A program made the translations under genes and the position numbers. This document shows positions 6,498 to 7,397 of a stretch of 7,397 nt of DNA, piece by piece; position 1 is the first letter of the stretch; each line of letters starts with the position of its first letter. Origin of the DNA: an uncultured Clostridia bacterium (GTDB taxonomy: Bacteria > Bacillota_A > Clostridia > Oscillospirales > Oscillospiraceae); contig CAMKAP010000097.1 in assembly GCA_946410505.1 (NCBI GenBank), forward strand, positions 1 through 7,397. The letters are read 5' to 3'. Below the pieces are notes generated by a model. It had not been told where the DNA came from. It did no database searches and was given only the letters and a program-made list of their open reading frames with translations.

Positions 6498-7076
6498 TCA
6501 AGGGTGCGTTTTTGCCTGCGCCCATATTTGTTTGTTCCGTTGAATATGTAACTCCGATTTTACGGCGATCCCTATGTAATTCCAACTCACAAGGAAATCC
6601 AGCAAGTAGATTTTGGGGACAAGGTATTTCTGCTTGATACAGAAATGCTGTAAATGCCCTTTGGTACACCACCGTTCAACAGAGGTTTTTCCGTACCCTG
6701 TGAAAGCGGATACTTGCTTTATGGTCATTACATCTGGCCAGGACGCCAGTTCCTTTTCATAGAACTGCCTCATCACAAGCAGATCATGCTCGGACAAGAC
6801 GCGCGGCTGGGGGATATGAGGCTGTTTGTAATAGCCCTCCGGCGGCTTGTAGTATTCGGGGTGACGATCTCGTTCCTCCAGGTAATGTATCACATCCGTT
6901 GTCTTGATCTTGAAGCGCCGGGTTTTCTTTCCGCTGTCAAGGCAGGGGACAAGGCCGCTTTCCAGAAGGAACAGGCAGGTCTTTTTGCTGATATGACAAA
7001 TGCGGTACATCTGATCTTTTGTCATGTAGATGGGGTACTGCTCTAATATGTCTTGATATTGGGTCGTTGCGTTCAT
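6498..7076 (-). CDS. Protein with two excisionase/MerR-like helix-turn-helix segments
   Basis: This 192-residue protein has two similar DNA-binding-like segments. The first, near residues 15-70, reads MTKDQMYRICHISKKT, then a GLVPC turn and a basic strand (KKTRRFKIKTTDVIHYL). The second, near 113-165, reads MTIKQVSAFTGYGKTSVERW followed by a KGHLQHF strand. Both follow the excisionase/MerR plan: a recognition helix, a wing, then a short helix like the 'DVxxYL' of excisionases. A proline- and tyrosine-rich linker (about 73-93) joins them. The ATG at 7076 is seven bases after GAGAGGT; a GTG nine bases upstream would overlap that site. It lies next to the attachment-like tRNA fragment and its repeats, which suits an excision factor or element regulator. 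An activator or replication-control role is the main alternative. Confidence 0.8.
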   Translation of the reverse strand: MNATTQYQDILEQYPIYMTKDQMYRICHISKKTCLFLLESGLVPCLDSGKKTRRFKIKTTDVIHYLEERDRHPEYYKPPEGYYKQPHIPQPRVLSEHDLLVMRQFYEKELASWPDVMTIKQVSAFTGYGKTSVERWCTKGHLQHFCIKQKYLVPKIYLLDFLVSWNYIGIAVKSELHIQRNKQIWAQAKTHP

Positions 7077-7121
7077 GCCATACACCTCTCATCTTTTTTG
7101 CCAACAGCAGAAGATCGGTGT

Positions 7122-7163
7122 ATTTCTCTCCTGATTTCTCTCCGTTCTCCCCAAATTCTCTCC
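7122..7163. repeat. Phased short direct repeats of the ATTTCTCTCC type
   Basis: ATTTCTCTCC occurs exactly at 7122-7131 and 7134-7143. A degenerate copy (CGTTCTCCCC) is at 7143-7152 and a one-mismatch copy (AATTCTCTCC) at 7154-7163. Starts are 9 to 12 bases apart, near one helical turn. The minus strand is purine-rich here and forms the leader of the HTH gene. These may be binding sites for integrase, excisionase or the HTH protein. Confidence 0.7.
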
Positions 7164-7216
7164 TTTTTCCGGTTTTGGAGGCCATTTTGAGGGCTGACGC
7201 GGTGAGTTCAAATATT

Positions 7217-7269
7217 CCTTGACGCCATGCGGCTTTGCGGGTAAAATTGCCTTGAGATAAGCGGCTTTG
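7217..7269. repeat. Pair of bipartite direct repeats near the attachment site
   Basis: CCTTGA-N6-GCGGCTTTG at 7217-7237 and CCTTGA-N5-GCGGCTTTG at 7250-7269 share 15 bases in two fixed blocks and start 33 bases apart, about three helical turns. They lie 74 to 126 bases from the tRNA crossover. That is where arm-type integrase sites are found in many tyrosine-recombinase elements. Confidence 0.75.
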
Positions 7270-7342
7270 ACGGCTCTCCGGGGCTTCCAAAAAGAGGCGC
7301 TATTTTCGTCCAACTTCCGCTAAAGTCCGTTCGGAGTACAAC

Positions 7343-7397
7343 ACTCGAAATCAGGTGTACACGAAAGTGTACCGTGGGTTCGAATCCCACCCGCTGC
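7343..7397 (+). tRNA. 3' half of tRNA-Ser(CGA): putative attachment site remnant
   Basis: From 7344 the sequence reads as an anticodon loop CTCGAAA (anticodon CGA at 7346-7348), the 3' anticodon strand TCAGG, a class II variable arm (GTACAC-GAAA-GTGTAC, 7357-7372), a T arm (GTGGG TTCGAAT CCCAC, 7374-7390) and seven acceptor bases CCGCTGC. A long variable arm with anticodon CGA identifies tRNA-Ser. The 5' half is missing: TCAGG needs CCTGA before the loop, but the window has CAACA, and no GCAGCGG acceptor strand lies upstream. The window ends before the discriminator base and CCA. This is a truncated copy, as expected at the distal end of an element integrated at the anticodon loop. Confidence 0.85.

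Larger units (their letters stand above)
7077..7342. other. Gene-free element end with clustered direct repeats
   Basis: This stretch separates the HTH gene from the tRNA fragment. I see no convincing gene: open frames exist on both strands, but none has a good ribosome binding site and recognisable domains. It holds two repeat families (7122-7163 and 7217-7269), the ribosome binding site of the HTH gene, and presumably its promoter, which I could not identify. The layout, with repeats within 300 bases of a tRNA crossover, resembles the arm region of a tyrosine recombinase attachment site. Confidence 0.6.
1..7397. mobile_element. Terminal segment of a putative integrative and conjugative element (Tn1549-like, Clostridia)
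   Basis: The combination of an excisionase-like HTH protein, a small conserved-looking ORF, ParA, ParB and a large thioester/CnaB surface protein, all on one strand and ending at a tRNA-Ser 3' fragment, fits the accessory end of Tn1549-like conjugative elements of gut Clostridia. What is seen is the gene order and the truncated tRNA; what is inferred is that transfer genes lie beyond position 1, since none is in the window. The right boundary of the element would fall at the anticodon-loop crossover near 7343-7350, with any host flank beginning in or after the tRNA fragment. A plasmid or phage origin is less likely because of the conjugation-type adhesin, but it is not excluded without the left-hand neighbours. 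Confidence 0.72.

Noticed and set aside
7089..7313. 74-codon minus-strand frame starting at a TTG, and an overlapping 117-codon frame at 6937-7290
   Set aside because: The start has only a weak purine run upstream. The frames cross the direct repeats, and the longer one runs into the HTH gene. No domain is recognisable. A spurious or decayed frame is more likely.
7208..7390. 60-codon minus-strand frame beginning MGFEPT
   Set aside because: Its N terminus is the antisense of the tRNA T arm, a common source of false 'GFEPT' proteins. It has no ribosome binding site.
7321..7397. Complete tRNA-Ser gene
   Set aside because: The bases before the anticodon loop do not pair with TCAGG, and no D arm or 5' acceptor strand is found upstream.

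Overview
The window looks like one end of an integrative and conjugative element (ICE) from a moderately GC-rich gut Firmicute, probably class Clostridia. I infer this from the Tn1549-like gene content, strong AGGAGG-type ribosome binding sites, rho-independent terminators, and a sortase-anchored multi-CnaB surface protein. Species cannot be read from the sequence. No relaxase, coupling protein, integrase or resistance gene lies inside the window, so 'ICE' rests on gene content, synteny and an attachment-like tRNA fragment.

All six convincing genes are on the minus strand and read from right to left. At the far right (7343-7397) is the 3' half of a tRNA-Ser(CGA) gene on the plus strand, cut at the anticodon loop. 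This is what a tyrosine recombinase leaves when it integrates into a tRNA gene. Next comes about 265 bp without a convincing gene, carrying two families of short direct repeats that could be integrase or excisionase arm sites. Then follow a protein with two excisionase-like helix-turn-helix segments (6498-7076) and a 49-residue protein of unknown function (6301-6450). After a strong terminator there is an overlapping parA-parB pair (5353-6174 and 4461-5396). After a second terminator there is a 1380-residue cell-wall-anchored adhesin with a degenerate thioester domain and about ten CnaB/SpaA repeats (110-4252). Last is a translationally coupled 30-residue membrane peptide (18-110).

Inferred working model: the HTH protein acts in recombination or control near the element end, ParA/ParB stabilise the element or position its DNA, and the large adhesin holds donor and recipient cells together during transfer. 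The most unusual feature is that parA and the adhesin gene have matching leaders. Each has a rho-independent terminator ending in the same 16-nt sequence, then a second perfect 8-bp hairpin, then the ribosome binding site. I see no obvious promoter between terminator and gene in either case. This suggests both transcription units are controlled by one attenuation or antitermination mechanism, or by a shared operator, inside the element.
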